Shown piece by piece: positions 55,770-64,000 of a stretch of 64,000 nt of DNA. Numbering within the stretch: the first letter of the stretch is position 1; each line of letters starts with the position of its first letter. The stretch is taken from contig NZ_QWGA01000003.1 in NCBI RefSeq assembly GCF_003576245.1, forward strand, positions 1,178,001-1,242,000, written 5' to 3'. The position numbers and the translations under genes were made by a program. This stretch comes from Henriciella algicola. GTDB taxonomy: Bacteria > Pseudomonadota > Alphaproteobacteria > Caulobacterales > Hyphomonadaceae. The notes under the pieces are model-generated. The model did not search any database. It saw nothing but the letters and a program-made list of their open reading frames with translations, and was not told where the DNA came from.

Positions 55770-55800
55770 CCCCGGCCAGTTTTCTGGCCGGGGATTTTTT
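55770..55800 (+). terminator. Intrinsic terminator of amtB
   Basis: Perfect 10-bp stem CCCCGGCCAG / CTGGCCGGGG with a TTTT loop and six T after it, 44 nt past the amtB stop. Confidence 0.93.
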
Positions 55801-55916
55801 ATTGTGGAAGGTGAGCAAGAGGTTGCCGTGGGCCCTCCACTTGTTTGCTGTGTGTTAAGGCCAAGCTGCGAGGTTGTAGCCAGACAGTCCTTCTGAACCG
55901 ATGGAAGCAACCTGCC

Positions 55917-58325
55917 ATGGCGACAACCAGCGCTGAAACGCATACAGGCCTCTCACGTGAGGTATCGGATCCCGCCTGGCGTATCCTGACGGGGACGGCC
56001 GCCTTTGCGATCGGCGTCTTTCTGTGCGGCAGCGTCGGCACGCATGAGCCGACGGACCCGAGCCTCAATGCGGCGACGGGGATCGAAGTTTCCAACCTGT
56101 TCGGCAATAGCGGCGCTATCGTTGCTGACCTTGCGCTGCAGACCTTTGGCTTTGCAGCCTGGATGGCGGGCCTTTGCCTGATGATTGGCGGCGCGATGCG
56201 CGCGGTCCTCATCGGTGCGCCGCGTATCCGGCGCTGGCTTTTCGGCGTTGCTTTCGTTCCTGTGCTGGCGGCTATGCTTTCAGCCTTTCCGGTGCCCGCC
56301 TCCTGGCCTTTCTGGACGGGGATGGGCGGCATGGTGGGCGACGGGCTTTTCGGCCTCGTTGTGATGCCGTTCAAGGCGCTCCTCCTGCCTGCGCCAGGTT
56401 TCCTTGCTGGGCTCGCGCTCGGTATCGCTGCGTTTCTTCTGGGATCGGCGGCGCTTGGCTTCAGGCGCGGCGATGCAGGCCTTCTTCAGTCTGCGGCAAG
56501 CACATCGGGGCGGCGCGCCCTGTCGCGGCTTGGCGGCGCGGCTGGTGGTGTCGGCCGTCTGTTTGGCGGGCTGTTCAGCTCAGCGGGCCGCCGGGAACGG
56601 GCGGACGAAGATCATGAATATGAAAGCGCGGCGCGCAGCCTTGGCCCTGCCCCGCAATTTGACGATGAAGATGACGCCTATGACGACATTGACGATGTCG
56701 AAGAGGAAGACGATCCGCTGCCGCGTGCGGTAACCCGGCCGAAAGTGTCCGCCCCGCAAGCGCCGCAACCTGTCGCTCACCCGACGACCAAGAGCGGCAA
56801 GCGCAAACGTCCACGCAGCCTGCCGTCGCTCGACCTTCTCGGGTCGCCGCCGGCACGCCGTAACTCCGTGGATGAGGAAAGCCTGCTCGCCAAGGCGAAC
56901 CGTCTTGCAGAAGTGCTGCGTGAGTTTGGTGTGCGCGGCCGCATCAAGGAAGTGCGCCCCGGCCCCGTCGTCACCCTGTTCGAACTTGAACCTGCAGCCG
57001 GTGTGAAGTCGGCCCGCGTCATCTCGCTCGCCGATGACATTGCCCGCTCCATGAGCGCCGTCTCCGCGCGCGTCGCGGTCATTCCGGGCAAGAACGCCAT
57101 CGGTATCGAACTGCCGAATGAAGAGCGCGAGACGGTCTATCTGCGCTCGCTTCTGTCTGCGAAGGCATATGCGGACAATCGCTCGCCTCTCCCCATGGCG
57201 CTTGGCGAGGATATTGGCGGCACGCCCACCGTCGTTGACCTCTCGAAGATGCCGCACCTGCTCATCGCCGGTACGACCGGCTCCGGTAAGTCGGTTGGCG
57301 TCAATGCGATGATCCTGTCGCTGATCTACCGCCTGACGCCGGAACAGTGCCGCTTCATCATGATCGACCCGAAAATGCTCGAGCTGTCGATCTATGAGGG
57401 CATTCCGCACCTTCTCGCCCCGGTCGTGACTGACCCGAAAAAGGCGGTGAACGCGCTGCAATGGGCGGTGCGTGAGATGGAAAGCCGCTATGAGCTCATG
57501 TCCAAGGCGGGCGTGCGTAACCTTGCCGGCTTTAACGAGAAGGCGGCGCGCTACCGCGAGAAGGGCGAGCAGCTGACCCGCAAGGTGCAGACCGGCTATG
57601 ATGAGCGCGGCAAGCCAGCCTATGAAACCGAAATCCTGCCGCTGGAGCACATTCCGAACATTGTCGTCGTAATCGACGAGATGGCCGACCTGATGATGGT
57701 TGCGGGCAAGGAAATCGAAGGCTGCATCCAGCGTCTCGCGCAGATGGCGCGTGCGGCGGGCATCCACCTCATCACCGCGACGCAGCGCCCATCGGTCGAC
57801 GTCATCACCGGTACGATCAAGGCGAACTTCCCGACCCGTATTTCCTACATGGTCACGACCAAGATCGACTCGCGCACCATTCTCGGTGAGCAGGGCGCTG
57901 AACAGCTGCTCGGCATGGGCGACCTTCTCTATCAGGCCGCTGGTGTGAAAACCAAGCGTCTGCATGGCCCATTCGTCTCTGACGAAGAGGTCGAGGCGGT
58001 TGTCGGCTGGCTGAAGGAGCAGGGCGAGCCGGACTATAACGAAGCGATCCTCGAAGAACCTGAAGAAGGCGGCACGGGCAGCGCAATCATGGATGCCATG
58101 TTGGGCGTGTCGTCAGGCGATGGCGATGATGACCTCTATGCGCAGGCCATGGCCGTCGTGATCCGCGACAAGCGGGCATCGACCTCCTACATCCAGCGCC
58201 GCCTGAAGATCGGCTATAACAAGGCAGCGACCCTGATCGAGCGGCTTGAGGAAGAAGGCGTGATCTCTGCCCCTAATCATGCGGGCAAGCGCGAGATCCT
58301 GGCGCGGGACACCCCGTCGGACTGA
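55917..58325 (+). CDS. ftsK: DNA translocase FtsK
   Basis: An 802-residue translocase that coordinates septation with terminus segregation. The N-terminal membrane domain has four helices (about 25-170). An acidic linker (230-265) is followed by the RecA-like motor with Walker A GTTGSGKS (about 452-459) and Walker B VVVIDEMADLMM. A C-terminal gamma winged helix (STSYIQRRLKIGYNKAATLIERLEEEG) recognises KOPS. The start is ATG 55917, with GGAAG upstream; the open frame to 55845 is unsupported. It is followed after 111 nt by lolA, an arrangement that recurs in the class. Confidence 0.96.
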   Translation: MATTSAETHTGLSREVSDPAWRILTGTAAFAIGVFLCGSVGTHEPTDPSLNAATGIEVSNLFGNSGAIVADLALQTFGFAAWMAGLCLMIGGAMRAVLIGAPRIRRWLFGVAFVPVLAAMLSAFPVPASWPFWTGMGGMVGDGLFGLVVMPFKALLLPAPGFLAGLALGIAAFLLGSAALGFRRGDAGLLQSAASTSGRRALSRLGGAAGGVGRLFGGLFSSAGRRERADEDHEYESAARSLGPAPQFDDEDDAYDDIDDVEEEDDPLPRAVTRPKVSAPQAPQPVAHPTTKSGKRKRPRSLPSLDLLGSPPARRNSVDEESLLAKANRLAEVLREFGVRGRIKEVRPGPVVTLFELEPAAGVKSARVISLADDIARSMSAVSARVAVIPGKNAIGIELPNEERETVYLRSLLSAKAYADNRSPLPMALGEDIGGTPTVVDLSKMPHLLIAGTTGSGKSVGVNAMILSLIYRLTPEQCRFIMIDPKMLELSIYEGIPHLLAPVVTDPKKAVNALQWAVREMESRYELMSKAGVRNLAGFNEKAARYREKGEQLTRKVQTGYDERGKPAYETEILPLEHIPNIVVVIDEMADLMMVAGKEIEGCIQRLAQMARAAGIHLITATQRPSVDVITGTIKANFPTRISYMVTTKIDSRTILGEQGAEQLLGMGDLLYQAAGVKTKRLHGPFVSDEEVEAVVGWLKEQGEPDYNEAILEEPEEGGTGSAIMDAMLGVSSGDGDDDLYAQAMAVVIRDKRASTSYIQRRLKIGYNKAATLIERLEEEGVISAPNHAGKREILARDTPSD

Positions 58326-58436
58326 GCGGGCAAAGCTGAACCCGTTACAACGAAACGGGGCGGAAATACCTTAATTCAGCCCTGTTTTACCGCCTGATCG
58401 AGGCCTATGTTTCGTGGCCAAGACAGGAGAACGACA

Positions 58437-59276
58437 ATGACGTCTCTATTTCCAGCGCTCGCCGCCTTTCTCGCCATCGGGACGGGCCCTTTCGCGCTTA
58501 CAACCGAATTCAGCGCTGTCAGCCAGCAACCTCTGGCCTGGCGTGTCGCCAGCGATGCGGCAATCAGTAATGTTGCTGCCGCCCCGGTCGCACAGGCCGC
58601 CCAAGGCGAGATCGTCCTCGCGCAGGCTGACGCGAACGACACGCCGGTGACGGGCGTAGCGCCAAAGCCTGAGGCTCCACGTGCTGAAGCCGCCGCACCA
58701 ATACGCGCCGAAACCGGTGCCGTGTCGGCGACAGAGCGCCGTGCCATCCTCAAGGCCGCAGGGGACTCTCTCTCCGCCGCAAAGACTGCACGCGGCCGCT
58801 TCGTTCAGCTGGCGCCCAATGGGGCTGTCACTGAGGGTGATTTTGCGCTGCAGCGTCCGGGCCGGATGCGATTCGACTATGACGAGCCGACGCCGATCCT
58901 GATTGTCGCGAATGGCACGACCGTGGCCATGGAAGACCGTGACCTTGAGACGGTGGACCGTGTGCCGCTTTCCTCGACGCCGCTCGGCCTCGTGCTCGAC
59001 GATGAGCTCGACTTTGAGACGGAAGCACGCGTCACGGACGTCCAGAAAACGGCCAGCGAGATCGCCATCACGATGGAAGACCGCCGCGGCGAAGCAGAAG
59101 GCGTGCTGACGCTCTACTTCGATCCGGCAAGCTACCAGCTCACCAGCTGGCGGACGCTGGATGCAAACCAGCAGGTCACCCGCGTGGTGCTTGAGGACAT
59201 TGAGACCAATGTGCGTCTCAGCCCGCGCCTCTTCAGGCTGGATGATCCGGCCGACGAGGAGGAAGACGAGCGCTAG
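58437..59276 (+). CDS. lolA: Outer-membrane lipoprotein carrier LolA
   Basis: A 279-residue periplasmic chaperone that ferries lipoproteins from LolCDE to the outer membrane. A signal-like start and a 70-residue Ala/Pro-rich, probably disordered insert come first. The LolA domain follows: ARGRFVQLAPNGAVTEGDFALQRPGRMRFDYDEPTPILIVANGTTVAMED, LSSTPLGLVL and LTLYFDPASYQLTSW. It is longer than the usual 200-230 residues because of the N-terminal insert. The C-terminus is acidic (EEEDER). The start is ATG 58437 with ACAGGAGA upstream. A strong terminator follows. Confidence 0.92.
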   Translation: MTSLFPALAAFLAIGTGPFALTTEFSAVSQQPLAWRVASDAAISNVAAAPVAQAAQGEIVLAQADANDTPVTGVAPKPEAPRAEAAAPIRAETGAVSATERRAILKAAGDSLSAAKTARGRFVQLAPNGAVTEGDFALQRPGRMRFDYDEPTPILIVANGTTVAMEDRDLETVDRVPLSSTPLGLVLDDELDFETEARVTDVQKTASEIAITMEDRRGEAEGVLTLYFDPASYQLTSWRTLDANQQVTRVVLEDIETNVRLSPRLFRLDDPADEEEDER

Positions 59277-59303
59277 TCACCTCTCGCCAGCGCGAAAAAG
59301 AAA

Positions 59304-59335
59304 CCCCGCGAGCCAGATGGCTTGCGGGGTTTTTT
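59304..59335 (+). terminator. Intrinsic terminator of lolA
   Basis: 11-bp stem CCCCGCGAGCC / GGCTTGCGGGG (one G-U pair) with an AGAT loop and six T, 27 nt after the lolA stop. Confidence 0.93.
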
Positions 59336-59357
59336 GTTTGGCTGAGGGCCGGTGCGC

Positions 59358-60029
59358 CTAGCTGGTGCTGCCTGGCAGTTTCATCGCGTCATCGCCCCAG
59401 AGATCCTCGAGGCGCGCATCACGCCCGCAGCCCTGACGATAGAAGCGGTATTTCACCGGCGTCGTCTTGTAATAGTTCTGGTGGTAGTCCTCGGCTTCCC
59501 AGAAGGTCGCTTCATCAAGAACGCGCGTGACGATGGGGCCCGGCAGGACGCCTGAGGCCTCAATCTCTTCGATCTCGCTTTCCACGATGGCACGCTCGTC
59601 TTCATCCTCGACGAAGACAGCGGAGAGGTAGCTCGAGCCCTTGTCGCAGAACTGGCCGCGATCATCAGTCGGGTCGATCGTGCGGAAATAATAGTCGACC
59701 AGCTCTTCATAGCTGACCTTGGACGGCTCATAGGTCACCTGCACGGCCTCATAGTGGCCCGTGTTGCCGCGTGTGACCTGCCGGTAGCCTGGATTGTCGA
59801 CCGTGCCGCCCGTATAGCCGGAGACGGTCGCGACAACGCCGTCGACCTTGTCAAAGTCCGCCTCCGTGCACCAGAAGCAGCCTCCGGCAAATATGGCGGT
59901 TTCGGTGTTCGCCGCCTGAAGCGTTGGCGGGGTGTCAGCCTGCTCTGCCATGGCAGACCAGACGAAAGCGCCGCCGGCGGCAACGAGTCCCGCGCTGGCG
60001 GCGACGATCATTGAGTTGGAAATCTTCAT
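59358..60029 (-). CDS. msrA: Peptide-methionine (S)-S-oxide reductase MsrA, exported
   Basis: A 223-residue MsrA that repairs methionine S-sulfoxide. The active site is GCFWCTE with Cys51 and Cys54; the resolving Cys is in RQGCGRDARLEDLWGD at the C-terminus. VSGYTGGTVDNPGYRQV is conserved. Residues 1-30 form a signal peptide or anchor (MKISNSMIVAASAGLVAAGGAF), so the enzyme acts in the periplasm. The start is ATG 60029. It is convergent to lolA and downstream of yebC on the same strand. Confidence 0.93.
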   Translation of the reverse strand: MKISNSMIVAASAGLVAAGGAFVWSAMAEQADTPPTLQAANTETAIFAGGCFWCTEADFDKVDGVVATVSGYTGGTVDNPGYRQVTRGNTGHYEAVQVTYEPSKVSYEELVDYYFRTIDPTDDRGQFCDKGSSYLSAVFVEDEDERAIVESEIEEIEASGVLPGPIVTRVLDEATFWEAEDYHQNYYKTTPVKYRFYRQGCGRDARLEDLWGDDAMKLPGSTS

Positions 60030-60163
60030 GAGCCCTATTTCCCTTGGGGAAGTTCTGTCATCTCTCCCATATGGACAGGCGCGCGGGAAATGCGAGCAGG
60101 CTCAAGCAGCGCTCACGCAATGGTGACCGCGCCCGTGTGCAGCTCGTTGAAGCGATGGCGGGT

Positions 60164-60916
60164 CTAGCCTGCCAGCCGCTCCATTTCTGCTTCCGAGAGT
60201 TCGGAATTGTCATAGACGTTCTGGACGTCATCGAGCTCATCGAGGACATCGAGCAGCTTCATCAGCGTGTCGGCCTGATCGCCCTCGACCGGAACATTGT
60301 TCTGCGGCTTCCAGATGAGCTTGGTCGACTTGGCTTCGACCTCTCCGAACTTGCCCTCGAGCGTCGAGGCGACCTCCATCAGGTCTTCGCGTTCGGTATA
60401 GATCCAGTGGCCTTCCTCGTCGCTCTCGACATCGGTCGCGCCTGCTTCGATGGCCGCTTCCATGACAGTCATCTCGTCGCCAGCTTCTGCCGGATACTCA
60501 ATCTCGCCAACCTGGTCGAAACCGAAGGAGACAGAGCCCGTCTCGCCAAGATTGCCGCCATTCTTGGAGAAGGCTGCGCGGATTTCGCTCGCCGCGCGGT
60601 TCTTGTTGTCGGTCGAGGCCTCAACGATGATGCCGACGCCGCCCGGGCCGAAGCCTTCATAGCGGATGTCGAAATACTCTTCGCCGCCACCGCCCTGGCC
60701 CTTGTCCACGGCGCGCTTGATGTTGTCCTTCGGCATGGACTGGCCGCGCGCATTGTTGATGGCAAGGCGCAGGCGTGGATTGGCGTCCGGGTCCGGTCCG
60801 CCAAGCTTTGACGCAATGGTGATTTCCTTGGACAGGCGCGCAAACAGGGCTGCGCGCTTCTTGTCCTGCGCGCCCTTACGGTGCTGGATATTGGCCCATT
60901 TCGAATGTCCGGCCAT
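60164..60916 (-). CDS. yebC: YebC/PmpR family translation/transcription factor
   Basis: A 250-residue Yeb[22 protein letters not shown] is the classic start (ATG 60916), MPKDNIKRA and [44 protein letters not shown] follow in the body. It was long treated as a DNA-binding regulator and is now also reported to help ribosomes on proline stretches. In many alphaproteobacteria it precedes ruvC; here ruv is 19 kb away. The open frame upstream of 60916 is not family-like. Confidence 0.95.
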   Translation of the reverse strand: MAGHSKWANIQHRKGAQDKKRAALFARLSKEITIASKLGGPDPDANPRLRLAINNARGQSMPKDNIKRAVDKGQGGGGEEYFDIRYEGFGPGGVGIIVEASTDNKNRAASEIRAAFSKNGGNLGETGSVSFGFDQVGEIEYPAEAGDEMTVMEAAIEAGATDVESDEEGHWIYTEREDLMEVASTLEGKFGEVEAKSTKLIWKPQNNVPVEGDQADTLMKLLDVLDELDDVQNVYDNSELSEAEMERLAG

Positions 60917-61065
60917 GACGTCCTCGCAAAACTGTCTGGTTCTAATGATTGCTCGCGCCGGGATAGAGCAGGCGCGGGCGATTTGAAAGCCAAGGATGCA
61001 GACCTGACAAACGACAATCAAGTATTAACGCGGGTCATTTACGCTCGAAATTGAGCGGAGGTCCC

Positions 61066-61899
61066 ATGAGACTTGATCAATTAACGAGCAGGATTGTCGA
61101 GCTGGATGGCGGGCATCGCACCTTCGACTTTGGCACGTTTCAGCTTCACTCGGCCTTCCAGCCCATCTATGAGATCAGCCGCAGCTCTGGCGCGCTGTAT
61201 GGGGTCGAGGCACTGGCCCGCCCTATGCTCGGGACAAAATCGGTTGAGCCGCTGGCCTTTTTTGCGCGCCTTGAAGGCTGGGACCGCTTCATCGCCGACT
61301 GGGCCTGCCTGTGTGTGCACCTTGCCAACGCCGCTGCGTGGCAGCTTGGCGAGACGCGCCTGTTCGTCAATCTGAACCCCCATTCCTGCAGCTACCGCGA
61401 CCAGATGATGACGGGGATCGAGCAGTATTGCGATCTGATCGCGGAGTATGGTCTGCGGCGCGACCGGGTCATCTTTGAAATCACCGAAGGTGCAGATTGT
61501 CCGCGCTCTGACCTTCTTGCCGTGGTCGAGAAGCTTCGCGCGCTCGGCTTTGGCATCGCCATCGATGATTTCGGACGCGGCAAGTCCGACCTGCTCCGCG
61601 TCATCGAGCTACGGCCTGACATCGTAAAGGTCGATGCGGGCTGGTTCCGCAAGATGATGGAGAATGAGGCGAGCCAGCAGTTCGCGCATTCCATCATCCA
61701 GAAGCTGCATGGCCTCGGCGTGCATCTGCTGTTTGAAAGCGTTGAGACCCCGCGTGAGCTACACTGGGCGCGCGATTGCGCCGGATCACTCATTCAGGGC
61801 TGGCTGTTCGGCAAGGCGACCAATATGGGCGAGGCCGCAAGCCAGAAAAGCGTCGAGATGCCCGACGAAGATGCGCGGCGGGCGCGTCACCGGGCCTAA
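61066..61899 (+). CDS. EAL-domain protein (c-di-GMP phosphodiesterase candidate)
   Basis: A 277-residue single EAL domain. YGVEALARP has the catalytic Glu48, FVNLNP the Asn metal ligand, FEITEG the Glu, and IDDFGRGKSDL the DDFG motif. KVD, ESVET and QGWLFGKA follow, so all catalytic positions appear present. No GGDEF, receiver or membrane domain is attached, so it is likely cytosolic and freely diffusing. The start is ATG 61066, with GGAGGT five bases upstream; a TTG at 61051 precedes that site. The stop sits inside an 18-bp palindrome shared with the convergent gene. Confidence 0.9.
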   Translation: MRLDQLTSRIVELDGGHRTFDFGTFQLHSAFQPIYEISRSSGALYGVEALARPMLGTKSVEPLAFFARLEGWDRFIADWACLCVHLANAAAWQLGETRLFVNLNPHSCSYRDQMMTGIEQYCDLIAEYGLRRDRVIFEITEGADCPRSDLLAVVEKLRALGFGIAIDDFGRGKSDLLRVIELRPDIVKVDAGWFRKMMENEASQQFAHSIIQKLHGLGVHLLFESVETPRELHWARDCAGSLIQGWLFGKATNMGEAASQKSVEMPDEDARRARHRA

Positions 61900-61910
61900 G
61901 GCCTTAGGCC
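61893..61910. terminator. 18-bp palindrome spanning convergent stops
   Basis: GGCCTAAGGCCTTAGGCC is a perfect palindrome. It contains the TAA stop of the EAL gene and, on the other strand, the TAA of the YmdB-type gene. It may form a short hairpin in both mRNAs; a U-tract is absent. Confidence 0.5.
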
Positions 61911-62728
61911 GCTGGAATGTGCTCTGCCAGCCGGCCGCCGATGCGGATAGGCTCTATGCGCTTTGCAAGGCCGGTGCGATCGTCTGTTTCGACGTAGACG
62001 CCGCAAAGCGTGCCTTCGCCCAGGGCGGGCGCGTAACGCTCACCCGGTAGCTGGGTCGCAAAGCGCTGGACGGAGTTTTCCTTCCGCATACCGATGACGC
62101 TGTCATAGTCGCCGCACATGCCAGCATCGGTCTGATAGCCGGTGCCCGCCTCAAGGATCATCAGGTCTGCGGTCGGCACGTGCGTATGGCTGCCGACCAC
62201 AAGGCTGGCGCGTCCGTCGCAGTGATGACCCATCGCCATCTTCTCGCTGGTCGCTTCGCAATGCATGTCGACAATCATCGCATCTACGGCGAGGCCGAGC
62301 GGCATGTCATCCAGGATGCGATCTGCATGCTGGAAGGCATTCTCAAGCTGCTGCTTCATGAAGACATTGCCCTGCAGCTGGGCAACGCCGACACGGCGGC
62401 CATCATCCAGCACGAAGACATGCGCGCCCTTTCCGGGGGCGCCAGCCGCAACGGGATAGTTTGCCGGCCGCAGGAGGCGCGGTTCGCGCTCGATGAACGT
62501 CAGCGCCTCGCGCTGGTCCCAGGCATGATCGCCGAGCGTCAGGCAGTCGGCGCCTGCATTGAAGAAGTCATTGGCGATGGATTCAGTCAGGCCAAAGCCG
62601 CCTGCCGCGTTCTCTCCATTCACTACGACGAAGTCGAGTTTCAGGTCACGGCGCAGGCCCGGCAGATAGTCGACCACAGCCGCGCGGCCCGGCTTGCCGA
62701 CCACATCTCCGAAATAAGCGAGTCTCAT
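61904..62728 (-). CDS. YmdB family metallophosphoesterase (TIGR00282)
   Basis: A 274-residue phosphodiesterase. MRLAYFGDVVGKPGR holds the first metal Asp (residue 8), FVVVNGENAAGGFGLTE the Asn/Glu, and LTLGDHAWDQ, MHCEATSEKMAMG and GSHTHVPTADL the remaining ligands. The Bacillus YmdB hydrolyses 2',3'-cyclic mononucleotides and affects biofilm and motility. The start is ATG 62728 (a TTG two codons earlier is possible). It is convergent with the EAL gene, with four bases between stops. Confidence 0.92.
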   Translation of the reverse strand: MRLAYFGDVVGKPGRAAVVDYLPGLRRDLKLDFVVVNGENAAGGFGLTESIANDFFNAGADCLTLGDHAWDQREALTFIEREPRLLRPANYPVAAGAPGKGAHVFVLDDGRRVGVAQLQGNVFMKQQLENAFQHADRILDDMPLGLAVDAMIVDMHCEATSEKMAMGHHCDGRASLVVGSHTHVPTADLMILEAGTGYQTDAGMCGDYDSVIGMRKENSVQRFATQLPGERYAPALGEGTLCGVYVETDDRTGLAKRIEPIRIGGRLAEHIPAA

Positions 62729-62755
62729 GGGCAATAGCTATGCGCTCTCGACCCC

Positions 62756-62796
62756 CAAAAGAAAAGGCGCGCCCTCAGTTGCCCGGGGCGCGCCTT
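62756..62796 (-). terminator. Intrinsic terminator of the 3'-window periplasmic gene
   Basis: On the minus strand, 10-bp stem AGGCGCGCCC / GGGCGCGCCT followed by TTTCTTTTGGG, 24 nt after the stop at 62821. It stops before the YmdB-type gene. Confidence 0.85.
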
Positions 62797-62820
62797 CAGA
62801 TGTCAGAAGAGGTCTGCGAC

Positions 62821-64000
62821 CTATTTGTTGGACGCCGAAAGACCGAGATAGCTCTTGGTCAGCATGCTCGGGTCTTCCATCGCAGCAACGCTCTCCATGG
62901 AGATCGGCTCTTCAGGGTCAAGCATGATGGTCAGCGTCTTCGGCTCCTGGATGAACGAGGAGAGCGCTGTGCCAAGCTCGGTTGCGATGGCTGGGTCCAC
63001 GCCGGCCTGCTGGGCCATGAGCGGCGCCATACCCATCATCTGGGCAACCTGCGCACGCATCTGTGCCGGGTCCTGACCCTGCTGGGTCGCGACAACGTTG
63101 AAGACGCGGTCGACAAGGCCGTCATCGGTGATGCGCAGCTCGAAATTGCCGACCTGCAGCGCGCCGAGTGCCTGCTGCATGACCATCGGGTCCGGCTCAC
63201 CACCTTCGGCGAGGTTCTCCATGTCCATGGACGCAACCAGCTGCTCGTTGAAGGCGGAATAGCCGATGAACTCACCGCCGTAAGAGAAGCGGGCACCGTC
63301 GACGAGTTCGAAATAGTTGTCAGCAGCCTCAGACGTCAGGACATCGGCTTCTGGATCATAGTCGCTTTTGCCAGCGCCGCGGATTTCGATGCCGTCATAG
63401 CCGAGCATGCTGAAACCCTGTGCGAGACCTGCGCCAACTTCACCGCCATCAGCGTCTGCATTGAGCGTCATGCTGAATGGTTCAGTCACGTAGCTGACTG
63501 GCTGGCCGTCATCGTTGCGCTCGATATACGCGTCGAGCGACGGGACAGCGAAGCTCATGCCTTCGCCTTCGAAGGTCAGATTGTCGAGCGCGATGCGGTC
63601 ATAACCCGGCTCCATCGGGTTCTGCATCATGACGCTCATGATGGCGGCGCTCATCGCATCTTCGTCGCCTGCATTTTCTTGGATTGCGGTCAGGAAGCTG
63701 AGGTCGCTGCCAGCGATCGACATGGAGTCGAGACCGCCTTTGAAGTTCATGTCCCCTTCGCCGATGATGTCGAAGGTGACACCAGTCAGCTCTGCGAGGG
63801 CTGCGCGCTGGTTCTCGACGTCACGCAGCTGCAGCGACGAGATGGCGTAGGTGCCTTCGCCGTCCGAGCCAGAGTACTCACCCGAAACGTCAGAGACCGA
63901 CCATGCGTCGAAGGAAATGTCCTGAACCGCTGGGAAGTCGGCAGGCTCACCTGTGCCGAGCGCGGAAGCCACCCAGGCCGAAAGGGCTGGCGATGGGTTG
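62821..64000 (-). CDS. Hypothetical protein, 5' end beyond window
   Basis: The reverse strand is open from the window edge to 62821 (393 codons seen; the N-terminus is missing, so any signal peptide is out of view). The sequence is acidic, beta-rich and Met-rich (SVMMQNPMEPGYDR, QMMGMAPLMAQQAG), with repeated segments such as LDSMSIAGSDLSFL and LDNLTFEGEGMSF. It resembles large periplasmic/outer-membrane DUF945- or AsmA-like beta proteins in style, but I cannot assign a family. It ends SNK and has a strong terminator. Confidence 0.7.
   Translation of the reverse strand, partial: NPSPALSAWVASALGTGEPADFPAVQDISFDAWSVSDVSGEYSGSDGEGTYAISSLQLRDVENQRAALAELTGVTFDIIGEGDMNFKGGLDSMSIAGSDLSFLTAIQENAGDEDAMSAAIMSVMMQNPMEPGYDRIALDNLTFEGEGMSFAVPSLDAYIERNDDGQPVSYVTEPFSMTLNADADGGEVGAGLAQGFSMLGYDGIEIRGAGKSDYDPEADVLTSEAADNYFELVDGARFSYGGEFIGYSAFNEQLVASMDMENLAEGGEPDPMVMQQALGALQVGNFELRITDDGLVDRVFNVVATQQGQDPAQMRAQVAQMMGMAPLMAQQAGVDPAIATELGTALSSFIQEPKTLTIMLDPEEPISMESVAAMEDPSMLTKSYLGLSASNK

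Noticed and set aside
56580-57965. Minus-strand open frame of 461 codons inside ftsK
   Set aside because: ftsK has all its motifs on the plus strand across the same bases; the antisense frame is a product of high GC.

Overview
The window is a dense, high-GC chromosomal segment of an alphaproteobacterium. Gene content, the TIGR02302/DUF4175 gene after lysA, the trmD-rplS-leuC-leuD-leuB order and the CobS/CobT pair near rpmB all suggest the Hyphomonadaceae/Caulobacterales side of the class. This placement is inference from gene order and protein similarity by eye. I see no phage, insertion sequence, CRISPR array or plasmid-type gene; nearly everything is core metabolism and information processing.

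Layout. 1-8.9 kb: exonuclease III (cut by the window edge), DUF3108, rpmB, a lipoprotein amidohydrolase, cobS-cobT, a phytase-like esterase lipoprotein and a TlpA thioredoxin. 8.9-14.5 kb: the argH, small lipoprotein, lysA, DUF4175 operon. 14.5-14.9 kb: a repeat-rich spacer. 14.9-19.1 kb (minus): dapF, mtaB, ftsY, fthC. 19.1-22.2 kb (minus): a malyl-CoA lyase-like gene, an ArsC-like gene, a small membrane protein, a mesaconyl-CoA hydratase-like gene and a membrane protein. 22.4-28.2 kb: assorted secreted proteins, a serine hydrolase, LysE and RarD transporters and an M28 peptidase. 28.3-34.5 kb: asd and the leuC...leuD-leuB operon, with a small secreted protein and a VOC protein inside it. 34.7-36.1 kb: a remarkable secreted protein made of 76-residue tandem repeats. 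36.4-38.7 kb: rplS, trmD, J-domain protein and BolA. 39.1-44.7 kb: ruvCAB, a phosphoesterase and pabC/pabB. 44.8-49.1 kb: DUF2147, a PRISE-type reductase, a TonB-dependent receptor and tRNA-Gly. 49.4-54.2 kb: a DUF6065-like protein, ProXp-ala, CnoX, Lon-N, Trm112, DUF971 and a Ubi hydroxylase. 54.4-64 kb: amtB, ftsK, lolA, msrA, yebC, an EAL protein, a YmdB-type phosphoesterase and a truncated periplasmic protein.

Together these genes cover lysine/diaminopimelate (asd, dapF, lysA), arginine (argH), leucine (leuBCD), folate (pabB, pabC, fthC) and ubiquinone synthesis, tRNA modification (mtaB, trmD), Holliday-junction resolution and chromosome segregation, and envelope biogenesis (LolA, LptM-like, FtsY).

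The least explained items are the tandem-repeat envelope protein at 34669-36069, a family of paired covarying hairpins in the spacers near 14.7, 26.5, 30.0 and 49.2 kb, and a terminator hairpin abutting the start codon of the M28 peptidase gene. No multi-gene system that looks undescribed was found.
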